This document shows, piece by piece, positions 15,026-23,272 of a stretch of DNA of 53,546 nt. Position 1 is the first letter of the stretch. The number at the start of each line of letters is the position of its first letter. This DNA comes from an uncultured Rhodospirillales bacterium (GTDB taxonomy: Bacteria; Pseudomonadota; Alphaproteobacteria; Acetobacterales; Acetobacteraceae), in assembly GCA_903835235.1 (NCBI GenBank), contig CAILMF010000053.1, positions 1 through 53,546 of the forward strand, given 5' to 3'. Made by a program: the position numbers and the translations under genes. The notes under the pieces were generated by a model that saw only the letters and a list, made by a program, of their open reading frames with translations, was not told where the DNA came from and did no database searches.

Positions 15026-16783
15026 CTACCGCTCTCCCAACACCTCGAACACATCCCCTTCCCCGCGCCGGCCCTCGATGTGCCGGCGGTGCCACAGCGC
15101 GTAGAACAACAGGTGCCAGGCGGCGAAGCCGGCGCGCTTTTCATCGGCGCGGCGGAACAGCGGCAGCACCCGGTCCGGCTTGGCAAGCGCGGCCACGCCG
15201 GGCTGCGCCGCCACCAGCGGGGCCAGGCGGTCCGCCACCTGGGCGATCCAGGCGCCGACCGGCACGCTGACACCGGGGCGCGGGCGGAACGGCTCGGCGG
15301 CGGGGAAATTGTCGGCCAGCCAGTGCCGCAACAGCCACTTGCCGCTGTGGCGTTGCACCTTCAGCGCGTCCGGCAGGCGGAAGGCGGCGGCGGCGACGCC
15401 GCTGTCCAGCAGCGGGGTGCGGCCTTCCAGCCCATGCGCCATCAGGCAGCGGTCCAGCCGGACCAGCACGTCGTTGGGCAGCCAGTCCGCCATGTCCAGC
15501 GCCTGGGCGGCCTGCAGGCGGCTGCGACCATGCCCGGCCTCGGCCGCCTCGGCCGCCGCCACGCCGTCGCGCCAGCCGGTGGGCGGCGCGCGCAGCAGAT
15601 CCAGCCGGTCGAAGGCGCCGCGGGCCCGCAGCGTCTTGCCGCCCAGCCACCAGGGGCGCCTGGCGGCACGATAGCGGCCATGGCCGGCGAACAACTCGTC
15701 GCCGCCCTCCCCCGAAAGCACCACCTTCACCTGCTCGCGGGCATGGCGGGCCAGGAACCAGGCGGGGATGATGCCGTAATCGGCCGCCGGGTCGTCCATG
15801 CAGCCGACAATCTCGGGCAGGTGGCGCCACAGCTCGGCCGCGGTCACCGTGATGCAGTCGTGCCGGGCGCCGGCCGCCTTGGCCAGCCGGGCTGCATGGG
15901 CCTGGGCCTCGGGCGCCTCGGCGCTGTCGAAGATGGCGGTGAAGGCCAGCACCGGAGCTTCGCTGTGCCGCGCCATCAGGGCCAGCACGGTGGCGCTGTC
16001 GATGCTGCCGGACAGGAAGGCGCCGCAAGGTGCCGCCATCCGCAGGTGCAGCGCGGCGCTTTCCGCCAGCGCCTGGTCCAGCCGCTCCAGCGCCTCGGCC
16101 TCGCCCACCGGCTCCGGCCCGCCTTCCGGCAGCGCGTCGCGCCGGCGGCGTTCGGTGATGGCGCCGTCCGAAAGCACCACCGTCTCCCCCGGCAGCACCC
16201 GGCTGATGCCCTGGAAGATGGTCTCGGCGCCGGTGGTGAATTGCAGTTGCAGCAGCTCGTGCAGCGCTTCCGGCCGCAGCCGCGGCGGCAGCAGCCCGGC
16301 GGCCAGCAGCGCCTGGGGTTCGCTGGCGAAGGCGACGCCGCCGGCAACCTCGGCCAGGTAGAGCGGCTTGATGCCGAAGGGGTCGCGCGCCAGCACCACG
16401 CGGCGGATCGCGCGGTCGTGGATGGCAATGGCGTACATGCCGCGGAGGTGCTCGGCGAAGCCCAGCCCTTCGCGCCGATAGAGGTGCAGCGCCGGTTCGC
16501 TGTCGCTGGCGGTGGCGCAGGGCAGCTGGTGTTGCGCCTGCAGCGCCTGATGGTTGTAAACCACGCCATCCGCCACCAGCGCGGCAGCGCCGGCGAAGAT
16601 CGGCTGGCCGCCGCCGGTCGGGTCCATGCTGGCCAGGCGCCGATGCACCAGCGCGACGCTGCCCTGGACATGCTGGCCCTGGCCGTCCGGCCCGCGATGC
16701 GCCAGCGCCGCCGCCAGCGCCTGCACCGTGGCGGCGGCGGGGCTGCTGCCCTGGCGCAGCGCCAGGCCGGCGATGCCGCTCAT
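15026..16783 (-). CDS. AsnB-like amidotransferase homologue lacking the catalytic cysteine
   Basis: A 585-residue protein with the full asparagine synthetase layout: N-terminal Ntn glutaminase-like domain (1-200) and C-terminal ATP-pyrophosphatase domain (230-560; LSGEGGDELFAGHGRY, RCLMAHGLEGRTPLLD). Canonical AsnB starts MCGI with Cys2 as nucleophile; here codon 2 is AGC (Ser). The NGE segment that lines the glutamine site reads ADG at 71-73. The PP-loop SGGxDS reads SGSIDS (258-263). It is therefore probably not a normal glutamine-dependent enzyme; it may use ammonia or catalyse another adenylation, as in beta-lactam-synthetase-type relatives. It is the last gene of the glycosyltransferase operon, so a sugar-modifying role is plausible. 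Confidence 0.88.
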   Translation of the reverse strand: MSGIAGLALRQGSSPAAATVQALAAALAHRGPDGQGQHVQGSVALVHRRLASMDPTGGGQPIFAGAAALVADGVVYNHQALQAQHQLPCATASDSEPALHLYRREGLGFAEHLRGMYAIAIHDRAIRRVVLARDPFGIKPLYLAEVAGGVAFASEPQALLAAGLLPPRLRPEALHELLQLQFTTGAETIFQGISRVLPGETVVLSDGAITERRRRDALPEGGPEPVGEAEALERLDQALAESAALHLRMAAPCGAFLSGSIDSATVLALMARHSEAPVLAFTAIFDSAEAPEAQAHAARLAKAAGARHDCITVTAAELWRHLPEIVGCMDDPAADYGIIPAWFLARHAREQVKVVLSGEGGDELFAGHGRYRAARRPWWLGGKTLRARGAFDRLDLLRAPPTGWRDGVAAAEAAEAGHGRSRLQAAQALDMADWLPNDVLVRLDRCLMAHGLEGRTPLLDSGVAAAAFRLPDALKVQRHSGKWLLRHWLADNFPAAEPFRPRPGVSVPVGAWIAQVADRLAPLVAAQPGVAALAKPDRVLPLFRRADEKRAGFAAWHLLFYALWHRRHIEGRRGEGDVFEVLGER

Positions 16784-17889
16784 CCGCCGGCGACCTGGAG
16801 CAGCAGGTCCTCCAGCGCGGCGGATTGGCGGCGGGCGTTCAGGCGCTGGGTGGCGAAGTCGCGGGCGGCCAGGCCGAGCGCGTGGCGGCGGGCGGGGTCG
16901 GCGTTCAGCGCCAGCATCGCCTCGGCCAGGGCGGCGCCATCGCCTTCCGGCACCACCAGGCCAGAGGTGCCGGGGACGAAGCCCTCGGTGACGGCGGGGT
17001 GGCTGCTGCCGATGACCGGGCAGCCCAGCGCCATGGCTTCCGGGATCACGCTGGGCAGGCCCTCGGTGTCGCCATCCCGCGCGGTGACGCTGGGCACCAG
17101 CAGGGACCAGGCGCCGGCCATGCGGGCGCGGACCTCGGCCGGGGGCAGCCAGCCGGTCAGCTCGACGCCACCGACTTCCGTGGCCAGGGCTTCCAGCAGC
17201 GGCCGCAGCGGGCCATCGCCGACGCAGACCAGCCGCGTATGGTCGCCGGCGGCGCGCAACCGGCGCAACGCCTCAGCCAGCACGGGCAGGCCCTTCTTTT
17301 CCACGAAGCGGCCGACGAACAGGTGGTAATCAGGCGCGCTGGGTGGCGGCGGCATGCTCTCGGCCAGTTCGCTGCCGATGGGCAGCACGGTCAGCCTGGC
17401 CTCCGGCACGCCCCGGGCGGCGGCGATGGCGGCGATGTGGCCGGAGACGCAGACGAAGCGCGCGGTGCCCGCGACCAGCTGCGGAAAGCGCATGGCCAGC
17501 AGGTTCAGCGCCCGGTGGCCGGTGCGCTTGCTGATGTCGCCGCCATGCAGCGTGACCACCAGCGGCACGCCCAGCCGCCGGGCCAGCGGCAGCGCCAGCA
17601 CCCCGCCCCGGGCGAATTGCGCGTGCAGCACCCGCACCACAGGCGGGCGCCATTCCGGCGGCAGCGGCGGTACCAGGCCCAGCGCCTTGAACGCCACGCG
17701 CCGCAGCGGGCCGAGCGGGCCGGCGCCGCCCAGCTGGAAGACCTCGCCCGGCAGCTGCGCGGCGGCGGCGGTCAGCTTGCGGCCGACCCAGACCGGCTGC
17801 ATGCGGCTGAAGCCCAGATATTGCCGGCGCAGGAAGCCGATTTCGGATTCCGGCACCATGTGGTCGCGGTAGATCGGCAGCAGCATCAT
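16780..17889 (-). CDS. GT4-type glycosyltransferase
   Basis: A 369-residue GT-B fold enzyme of the family 4 (RfaB/GT1-like) type. The N-terminal half has VVTLHGGDISKR and the acceptor-side VCVSGHIAAI; the C-terminal nucleotide-sugar domain has FVGRFVEKKGLPVLAEAL and the EGLPSVIPEAMALGCPVIGS block with the paired glutamates of this family. It would add a sugar to a cell-surface polysaccharide precursor in the cytosol. ATG at 17889 overlaps the upstream gene's stop, and its own stop overlaps the start of the AsnB-like gene. The sugar and acceptor cannot be told from sequence. Confidence 0.9.
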   Translation of the reverse strand: MMLLPIYRDHMVPESEIGFLRRQYLGFSRMQPVWVGRKLTAAAAQLPGEVFQLGGAGPLGPLRRVAFKALGLVPPLPPEWRPPVVRVLHAQFARGGVLALPLARRLGVPLVVTLHGGDISKRTGHRALNLLAMRFPQLVAGTARFVCVSGHIAAIAAARGVPEARLTVLPIGSELAESMPPPPSAPDYHLFVGRFVEKKGLPVLAEALRRLRAAGDHTRLVCVGDGPLRPLLEALATEVGGVELTGWLPPAEVRARMAGAWSLLVPSVTARDGDTEGLPSVIPEAMALGCPVIGSSHPAVTEGFVPGTSGLVVPEGDGAALAEAMLALNADPARRHALGLAARDFATQRLNARRQSAALEDLLLQVAGG

Positions 17890-18857
17890 GCGGCCAACGC
17901 CTCGAAGCCGGCGGCGACGGCATCCCAGCCCGGGCCGGGGCCGCGCGCCAGGGCGGCGCGGTGCTGGGCGGTCCAGGCGGCGTCGTCCCGCAGCAGGCGG
18001 ATGGCGGCTGCGGCGAAAGCTGCGTCGTCCTGGGCGACCAACCCATCAGGCAGGCGTTCCGCCACGGCGCCCAGCGGGGTGACGACGCAGGGCAGGCCGC
18101 AGGCCTGGGCCTCCGCCAGCGCCAGGCAGAAGGTCTCGCCGGGGTCGCCGCGGTAGAGCATGCAGCGGGCAGCCAGCAGCCTCTCGCGCAGCGCGGCGCG
18201 GGGCAGCGGGGCCAGCAGGCGCACGCCGGGGGTGGCGCGGGCCTGCTCCAGCACGGGCGCGATGCGGACGGCCAGGCGGGCATCGCCGCCATAGGTGGCG
18301 GCGCCGGCGTAGAGATGCAGTTCGGCGCCCGGCACCGCCGGGGCGATGCGCGTGGCCCAGAGCCGCAGCAGCCAGTCCAGGCCGCGCTGCGGGTTGGAGG
18401 TGAAGACCGCGACCGGCGGCGGCGCGGCGCGCTCCGGCGCCGGCGTGTCGAAGGGCGGCGCCACCGCCAGGGGAATCTGCACGCGCCGGAAACCGAGCCC
18501 CTTGGCCAGCCACCAGGGCAGCGTGGCGGCGTGGCTGGGGCCCAGCGTGACCAGGATCGGCCGCGCCCGCAGCAGCGGCCAGGCGTGGCGCGGCTTGCGC
18601 AGGTACTGCGCCGGGTTGTGCAGCCACAGCACGCGGCGCCCCTGGCGCGGCAGGCCGGCGAACAGGCGCGGCACGCGGTTGGCGATGATGAGGTCGGCCG
18701 GGGCCACCTCCCCGCCCCTGGTCTGGCGCACGTTGTGGCCGCGCGTCTCGAAGGCCTGGGCCAGCAGGGCGAAGGCGGTCTCCACCCCGCCCAGCGGGCG
18801 CTCCGCCAGCGTCGCCGCCACATGCGGCGCGTGGTCGTCGGCCATGACGATGTTCAC
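17886..18857 (-). CDS. Glycosyltransferase (GT4-like, GT-B fold)
   Basis: A 323-residue protein starting at the GTG at 18857 within a GTGA overlap; the reading frame continues far upstream but only as the shadow of the GT2 gene. The N-terminal part holds ERPLGGVETAFALLAQAFETRGH, a typical donor-independent N-terminal motif of GT-B enzymes that track glycans; the C-terminal half has FTSNPQRGLDWLLRLW, LYRGDPGETFCLALAEAQACGLPCVVTPLGA, the family 4 signature. It is likely to build a surface polysaccharide or LPS core with its neighbours. Specificity is unknown. Confidence 0.85.
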   Translation of the reverse strand: MNIVMADDHAPHVAATLAERPLGGVETAFALLAQAFETRGHNVRQTRGGEVAPADLIIANRVPRLFAGLPRQGRRVLWLHNPAQYLRKPRHAWPLLRARPILVTLGPSHAATLPWWLAKGLGFRRVQIPLAVAPPFDTPAPERAAPPPVAVFTSNPQRGLDWLLRLWATRIAPAVPGAELHLYAGAATYGGDARLAVRIAPVLEQARATPGVRLLAPLPRAALRERLLAARCMLYRGDPGETFCLALAEAQACGLPCVVTPLGAVAERLPDGLVAQDDAAFAAAAIRLLRDDAAWTAQHRAALARGPGPGWDAVAAGFEALAA

Positions 18858-19699
18858 GCCGGGTGCTGCCCGGAGGGCGGCACCTCGGCCGCGGGATGGC
18901 GCCCAGGGGATTGCGCCTCGGGCGGCACCTCGGCCGGCGGCCGGTACTTCCCGGGCTCCAGCCGCGCCTTCAGATGCGCCAGCAGCGGGAAGGCGCCGGC
19001 ACACAGCGCGATCAGCAGGCCGAGCGACCCCTCGCGCCAGCCACCACGGCCGACATAGCTCTTCACCGCACGAGAGACGGCGCGGCGCAGCGCATTGGCC
19101 AGGTTGCCCGGCCCCTTGCCGGCCAGCAGGTCGCTCGCCTTGGCATTGGAGTAGCTGTCCACCCGGCGCCACATGTCGGAGATATCGGCGTCCAGCGCGT
19201 GGTGGATGCCGGCTTCGGTGATCCGCTCGCCTTCCGTGCCGGTGTAGTCCACGCCGGGGTGGACCCGCTGGGCGCGCCAGTGCTTCACGCCGCGGCGGAA
19301 CAGGATCGGCTTCAGCGTGGTGCCGATGCCGCCTTCCCAGCCATGCAGCACCAGGCGCGGGCCGACGAAGTTGTCGATGCGGACGCGGTGGAAGCCGTGC
19401 GGCGAGGTGGCGATGACGCGGCGGATGGCGGCCCAGAGTTCCGGCGGCACGGTTTCGTCGGCATCCACCTCCAGCACCCAGTCGGTGTCGCAGGCGGCGA
19501 TGCCGGCGTTGCGGCGGGCGCCCTCCACCGGCCATTCGCCTTCCAGCACGCGGGCGCCGGCGGCGCGGGCGATCTCGGCGCTGGCATCGGTGGAGCGGTC
19601 CAGCACCACCACCAGGGCATCGGCCGGGGCCAGGGCGGCGAGGCAGCCGGGCAGGCGCGCGGCCTCGTTGCGGGCCACCACCAGGGCGGTGATGCTCAT
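18854..19699 (-). CDS. GT2 glycosyltransferase, WaaE/KdtX-like
   Basis: A 281-residue GT-A enzyme. It starts SITALVVARNEAARLPGCLAAL and has the nucleotide-binding WVLEVDADETVPPEL (DxD motif) and the QRVHPGVDYTG region seen in the LPS-core glucosyltransferase group (WaaE/KdtX/LgtF). A hydrophobic stretch near residues 222-245 may contact the membrane. The C-terminal 30 residues are Pro-rich and contain a short duplication (AEVPP repeated, ending HPA twice). It overlaps both neighbours by 4 bp. Confidence 0.9.
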   Translation of the reverse strand: MSITALVVARNEAARLPGCLAALAPADALVVVLDRSTDASAEIARAAGARVLEGEWPVEGARRNAGIAACDTDWVLEVDADETVPPELWAAIRRVIATSPHGFHRVRIDNFVGPRLVLHGWEGGIGTTLKPILFRRGVKHWRAQRVHPGVDYTGTEGERITEAGIHHALDADISDMWRRVDSYSNAKASDLLAGKGPGNLANALRRAVSRAVKSYVGRGGWREGSLGLLIALCAGAFPLLAHLKARLEPGKYRPPAEVPPEAQSPGRHPAAEVPPSGQHPA

Positions 19700-20655
19700 G
19701 CCGGCGCCTTCGCCCGCAGCAGGGCTTCGGCGCCGGCCAGCGCGGCGGCCACGGTCAGGCCGGGCATGGAATGCAGCGCCGGGGCGTCCGGCGCCTGCAC
19801 ATAGGCGGCGCGGCGGCCGGCCGGGGCGTATTCGCCGACGCGGGAGGGGCCGAACAGCCCGAGCGTCGGCGCGCCCGTCGCGGCGGCAAGGTGCATCAGC
19901 CCGCTGTCATTGCCGACGAAGATCGCCGCGCGCGCCATGACGGCGGCGACCTGCGGCAGGGCGAGGTTGCCGACGGCATCCACCGCGCGGTCGCCCAGCG
20001 CAGCCAGCACCGGGGCGGCCATGGCAGCCTCCTGCGCGCCGGGGCCGCCCAGCACCACGGCGCGGGCGCCTTCCAGCGCGCCTCCGGGGGCGGTCAGCGC
20101 CCAGTAGAGGCCGATGAAGCCTTCCGCCGGCCAGGTCTTCTTGTCCCAATTGCTGGTGGGGCCGAGCGCAATCCAGGGGCCGTCGCCCGGCATCAGCCGG
20201 GCGGCCACCGCCGCATCCTCCGCGTTGAACCAGGCCACCGGCAGCGGCGGCGGCTGCACGCCCAGCAGCGCCGCCAGGTGCTGCACGCGCGGCACCGGCT
20301 TGGGCGCGGTCTCGGCGGTCTCGCCTTCCTTCACCTCGGCCCGGCCGCCGCGCAGCACCAGCCGGCGGCCGGCGCGCAGCACATAGGCGGTGGCGGAGCC
20401 GCGCAAATCCACCACCAGGTCCCAGCGGCGCGGCACCACCAGGCGCAGCAAATCCCACCAGTGCAGGCTGTATTTGCGCTTGGCCAGCACGATCAGGCGT
20501 TCCAGCTGCGGCATGCGGGCAAACACGCCCTCCGCCACCGGGCCGCAGACGACCGTGACGCGCGCCGCCGGGTGCTGCCGCAGCAGGTGGGCGAGGATGC
20601 CGGTGGAGATCACCGCATCCCCCACCCGGGTGGAGGTGATGAACAGGATACGCAC
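19696..20655 (-). CDS. GT9 glycosyltransferase (LPS heptosyltransferase family)
   Basis: A 319-residue protein with the ADP-heptose:LPS heptosyltransferase (GT9, WaaC/WaaF-like) fold: RILFITSTRVGDAVISTGILAHLL at the N-terminus and the C-terminal FVGNDSGLMHLAAATGAPTLGLFGPSR. The start is the GTG at 20655; a longer open frame upstream crosses the divergent ygfZ. These enzymes transfer heptose or a related sugar to the LPS inner core at the inner membrane. It is the first gene of a five-gene operon whose every junction is a 4-bp overlap. The promoter must lie in or near the 60-bp gap to ygfZ. Confidence 0.9.
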   Translation of the reverse strand: MRILFITSTRVGDAVISTGILAHLLRQHPAARVTVVCGPVAEGVFARMPQLERLIVLAKRKYSLHWWDLLRLVVPRRWDLVVDLRGSATAYVLRAGRRLVLRGGRAEVKEGETAETAPKPVPRVQHLAALLGVQPPPLPVAWFNAEDAAVAARLMPGDGPWIALGPTSNWDKKTWPAEGFIGLYWALTAPGGALEGARAVVLGGPGAQEAAMAAPVLAALGDRAVDAVGNLALPQVAAVMARAAIFVGNDSGLMHLAAATGAPTLGLFGPSRVGEYAPAGRRAAYVQAPDAPALHSMPGLTVAAALAGAEALLRAKAPA

Positions 20656-20715
20656 GGCGCCGGGTTTATCCGAACATCGCTTGCACCGCGAGGCTTTCGG
20701 GACCACTTCCCGCCA

Positions 20716-21537
20716 ATGCCGATTGCGATGCTGCCAGACCGGGGCGTGGTGGAGCTGACGGGCGATGACGCCCCAGGGGACGCCCAAGCCTTCCTGCAGG
20801 GCCTGGTTTCCAACGACGTGACCGCGGCCGCGCCGGGCCATGCGGTCTGGGCCGCGCTGCTGACGCCGCAGGGCAAGTGGCAAGCGGACTTTTTTGTCTG
20901 TGCCGAGGCCGGGCGGCTGCTGCTGGACTGCGAGGCTGCGCAGGCGCCGGAGCTGGTGCGCCGGCTGACCCGCTTCCGCCTGCGCGCCAAGGTGGCGCTG
21001 CGCGATGCCAGTGCCGACTTCGCGGTGCTGGCCGGCTGGGACGTGGCCGCGCCGGCCGGCGCCGCGCCGGACCCGCGTTTGGCCGCGGCCGGCTGGCGCT
21101 GGCTGGCCCGGGCGGGCACCACGGGCGATGCCTCGGCCGAGGCGTACGACCTGCATCGGCTGGGCCTGGGCCTGCCGGATGGCAGCCGCGACATGGAGGC
21201 CGAGCAGAGCATCCTGCTGGAAGCCGGCTTCGACGAGCTGCACGGCGTGAGCTGGACCAAGGGCTGCTACATGGGCCAGGAGCTGACCGCGCGCACCCGG
21301 TATCGGGGCCTGGTGAAGCGCCGCCTGGTGCCGGTGGCGGTGGCCGGCCCGCTGCCGCCGCGCGGCACGCCGGTGCTGCTGAACGGCGCCGAGGTGGGCG
21401 AGATGCGCTCCGGCCGCGGGGCGCTCGGCATGGCGCTGCTGCGGCTGGGGGCGCTGCGGGCGCCGGCGCTGGATTGCGGGCAAGCGACGCTGGTGCCGCG
21501 CCCTGCCCCCTGGATGACCTTGCCCGATGCCGAATGA
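20716..21537 (+). CDS. ygfZ: YgfZ/GcvT-like folate-binding protein
   Basis: A 273-residue protein with the YgfZ fold (GcvT-like) and its signature KGCYMGQE at residues 182-189, holding the conserved cysteine. YgfZ (eukaryotic Iba57/CAF17) binds tetrahydrofolate and helps maintain a subset of Fe-S enzymes, such as radical-SAM proteins. The window has at least two Fe-S enzymes, MoaA and MutY. The start at 20716 lacks a strong ribosome site; an ATG four codons further in is possible. It overlaps the next gene by 11 bp. Confidence 0.93.
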   Translation: MPIAMLPDRGVVELTGDDAPGDAQAFLQGLVSNDVTAAAPGHAVWAALLTPQGKWQADFFVCAEAGRLLLDCEAAQAPELVRRLTRFRLRAKVALRDASADFAVLAGWDVAAPAGAAPDPRLAAAGWRWLARAGTTGDASAEAYDLHRLGLGLPDGSRDMEAEQSILLEAGFDELHGVSWTKGCYMGQELTARTRYRGLVKRRLVPVAVAGPLPPRGTPVLLNGAEVGEMRSGRGALGMALLRLGALRAPALDCGQATLVPRPAPWMTLPDAE

Positions 21538-21976
21538 CGATACCCCCGGCCTGCCGCTGCCCCCGCCCACCATCCTGCTCGCCGGGCTGGTGGCCGGCTT
21601 CTCGCTGGGCTGGCTGCTGCCCTGGCCGGTCGGCTTCGCCTCCTGGACGCTGGGTCTGGCGGCGGGGCTGGCCGGGCTGGGGCTGATCGGCGCCGCCTTC
21701 GCCCAACTGCACTGGGACCTGCTGCCCACCCGGCCCACCCAGGCACTGCGCACGGCCGGCGTGCTGGGCTTCACCCGCAACCCGATCTACCTCGGCTTCG
21801 TGCTGTTGGCCGCCGCCGCCGCGCTGGCAACCGGCAATGCCTGGCTGTGGCTGGCCACCCCGCTGGTGGCGCTGGCGCTGGACCGGGTCATCATCGCCCG
21901 CGAGGAACGCTACCTGGCGGCGCGCTTCCCGGTGGAATACCCGGCCTATCGCAGCCGGGTGCGGCGCTGGCTGTAG
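21527..21976 (+). CDS. Isoprenylcysteine carboxyl methyltransferase (ICMT)-like membrane protein
   Basis: A 149-residue protein with about four hydrophobic segments and the C-terminal block LGFTRNPIYLGFVL ... REERYLAARFPVEYPAYRSRVRRWL, which is the ICMT/PEMT family signature (SAM-binding RNPxY and the EExxL...Y...Y pattern). Bacterial members modify unknown isoprenoid or lipid substrates in the inner membrane. Its start codon lies inside the ygfZ 3' end, suggesting co-translation. Confidence 0.85.
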   Translation: MPNDDTPGLPLPPPTILLAGLVAGFSLGWLLPWPVGFASWTLGLAAGLAGLGLIGAAFAQLHWDLLPTRPTQALRTAGVLGFTRNPIYLGFVLLAAAAALATGNAWLWLATPLVALALDRVIIAREERYLAARFPVEYPAYRSRVRRWL

Positions 21977-22021
21977 CGGCGTTGCACGAAGCCTTAACCC
22001 GCTTCCGTAACACTCGACGGC

Positions 22022-22795
22022 ATGGAGAGCGACCGCATTACCCGGGCGGCTACCGCCACCGCGCCGGACAAGGGGCCGCGGCCCGCCAAGGCCAATGCCT
22101 TCAAGCAGGCGCTGGCGCGGGCCATGGAAGGCGCCGGGCCGGATGCGCCGCCGGCGCGGCCCCAGCGCACCGCCACCGCGCGTGCCCAGGGCCAGGCGGC
22201 CAGCACCGCCTCCGCCGCGCTGATGCTGCAAGCCGGGCGCGGCACCCCGGCGCGCCGGGCAGACCCCTTCCGTGACCGGATCGCCGCCGCCGAGGGCAGC
22301 CGCGAGCTGTATGGCGTGCGCAACCCGGTCTCCGGCGCGCTGGGGCGCTACCAGTTCGTGCCGCAGGCGCTGCAGGATTTGGGCTGGAAGGATTCCGGCG
22401 GCAACTGGACCGCGCTGGCGGCGACGCATGGCGTGACGACGGATGAGCAGTTCCTGGCCAACCCGGCGGCGCAGGAAGCGGCGATGACAACCTACCTGGC
22501 CCGCACCGAACAGCAGCTTTCCCGCAACGGCGCCCTGGCCCAGGCCGGCGGCAGCGTGCAGGGGCTGGATGGCGGCGCGGTGCCGCTGACCGAGGCCGGG
22601 CTGATGGCGGCGGCGCATCGGCGCGGCGCCGGCAGCGTGGCGCGCTACCTGGCGCATCGGGCAAATACGCCGGACGCCGCGCTGAGCCCGCAGCAGCGCC
22701 AGGCCTTTGCCAGTGTGGAACGCCGGCTGCGCGACTTTTCCGAGATGCCCTATGCGATGGCGAGCCGGCGGGGCGGTGGCACGCCGCAGGCGTGA
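22022..22795 (+). CDS. Lysozyme-like (transglycosylase-type) protein
   Basis: A 257-residue protein. The first 75 residues are disordered, basic and Ala-rich with no signal peptide. The middle (residues 82-175) has a lysozyme-like pattern: a candidate catalytic glutamate in RIAAAEGSRELYGVRNP followed by SGALGRYQFVPQALQDLGW and NPAAQEAAMTTYL, similar to soluble lytic transglycosylase or phage-type endolysin domains. The absence of a signal sequence suggests export through another route, such as the flagellar system (compare FlgJ-type rod muramidases), or a cytosolic scaffold role. It lies 45 bp after the ICMT-like gene, with a TTAACCC motif in between (about 21994). Confidence 0.65.
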   Translation: MESDRITRAATATAPDKGPRPAKANAFKQALARAMEGAGPDAPPARPQRTATARAQGQAASTASAALMLQAGRGTPARRADPFRDRIAAAEGSRELYGVRNPVSGALGRYQFVPQALQDLGWKDSGGNWTALAATHGVTTDEQFLANPAAQEAAMTTYLARTEQQLSRNGALAQAGGSVQGLDGGAVPLTEAGLMAAAHRRGAGSVARYLAHRANTPDAALSPQQRQAFASVERRLRDFSEMPYAMASRRGGGTPQA

Positions 22796-22807
22796 GGGCG
22801 CGGGGCG

Positions 22808-23272
22808 CTACCCCTTCCGCATGAACAGCACCGGCATGGCGGCGCCGCCGAGCATCTCCATCTCGCCCGGCCGGTCCGCGACATAGCCCAACTTTTCGTA
22901 AAGCGGCACCGCGTCCAGATAGGCGCGCAGCATGAAGCGGGTGCAGCCGGCGGCGCGAGCGCGGTCCTCGGCCGCCAGCACCAGGCGGGTGCCCAGGCCC
23001 TGGCGCGCCGCGTCCGGATGGACGAACACTTTGCGAATTCGCCCCTGGCCCGGCTCGGCGGGAATCCAGCCCGCGCTGCCCAGCAGGCGGCCGTCACGCT
23101 CGGCCACCCAGACATCGCTGCGCAGCACATCCGCGGCGTAGTCGGCGGTGCGGACGAACGCCGCATGCGCTTCCTTTTGCGCGGCCGTATAGGCGGCGCC
23201 CAGCGCGCGGAAGGCGGCGTCGTGCAACGCCGCCACCGCGGGCAGGTCCGCCGGCGTGATCGGCCGCAGCAT
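22808..23272 (-). CDS. GNAT-family N-acetyltransferase
   Basis: A 154-residue GNAT protein. The acetyl-CoA-binding motif A is seen in RIRKVFVHPDAARQGLGTRLVLAAEDRARAAG and the C-terminal strand in PLYEKLGYVADRPGEME. The ATG at 23272 overlaps the ppdK stop as ATGA, so it is the second gene of that transcript; an in-frame TTG one codon earlier is less likely. Substrate unknown. Confidence 0.88.
   Translation of the reverse strand: MLRPITPADLPAVAALHDAAFRALGAAYTAAQKEAHAAFVRTADYAADVLRSDVWVAERDGRLLGSAGWIPAEPGQGRIRKVFVHPDAARQGLGTRLVLAAEDRARAAGCTRFMLRAYLDAVPLYEKLGYVADRPGEMEMLGGAAMPVLFMRKG

Noticed and set aside
13387-15273. A 628-codon minus-strand frame opposite moaA and the 66-bp repeat.
   Set aside because: It joins shadows of moaA, a repeat and the asnB-like gene in another frame; composition is typical of noise.
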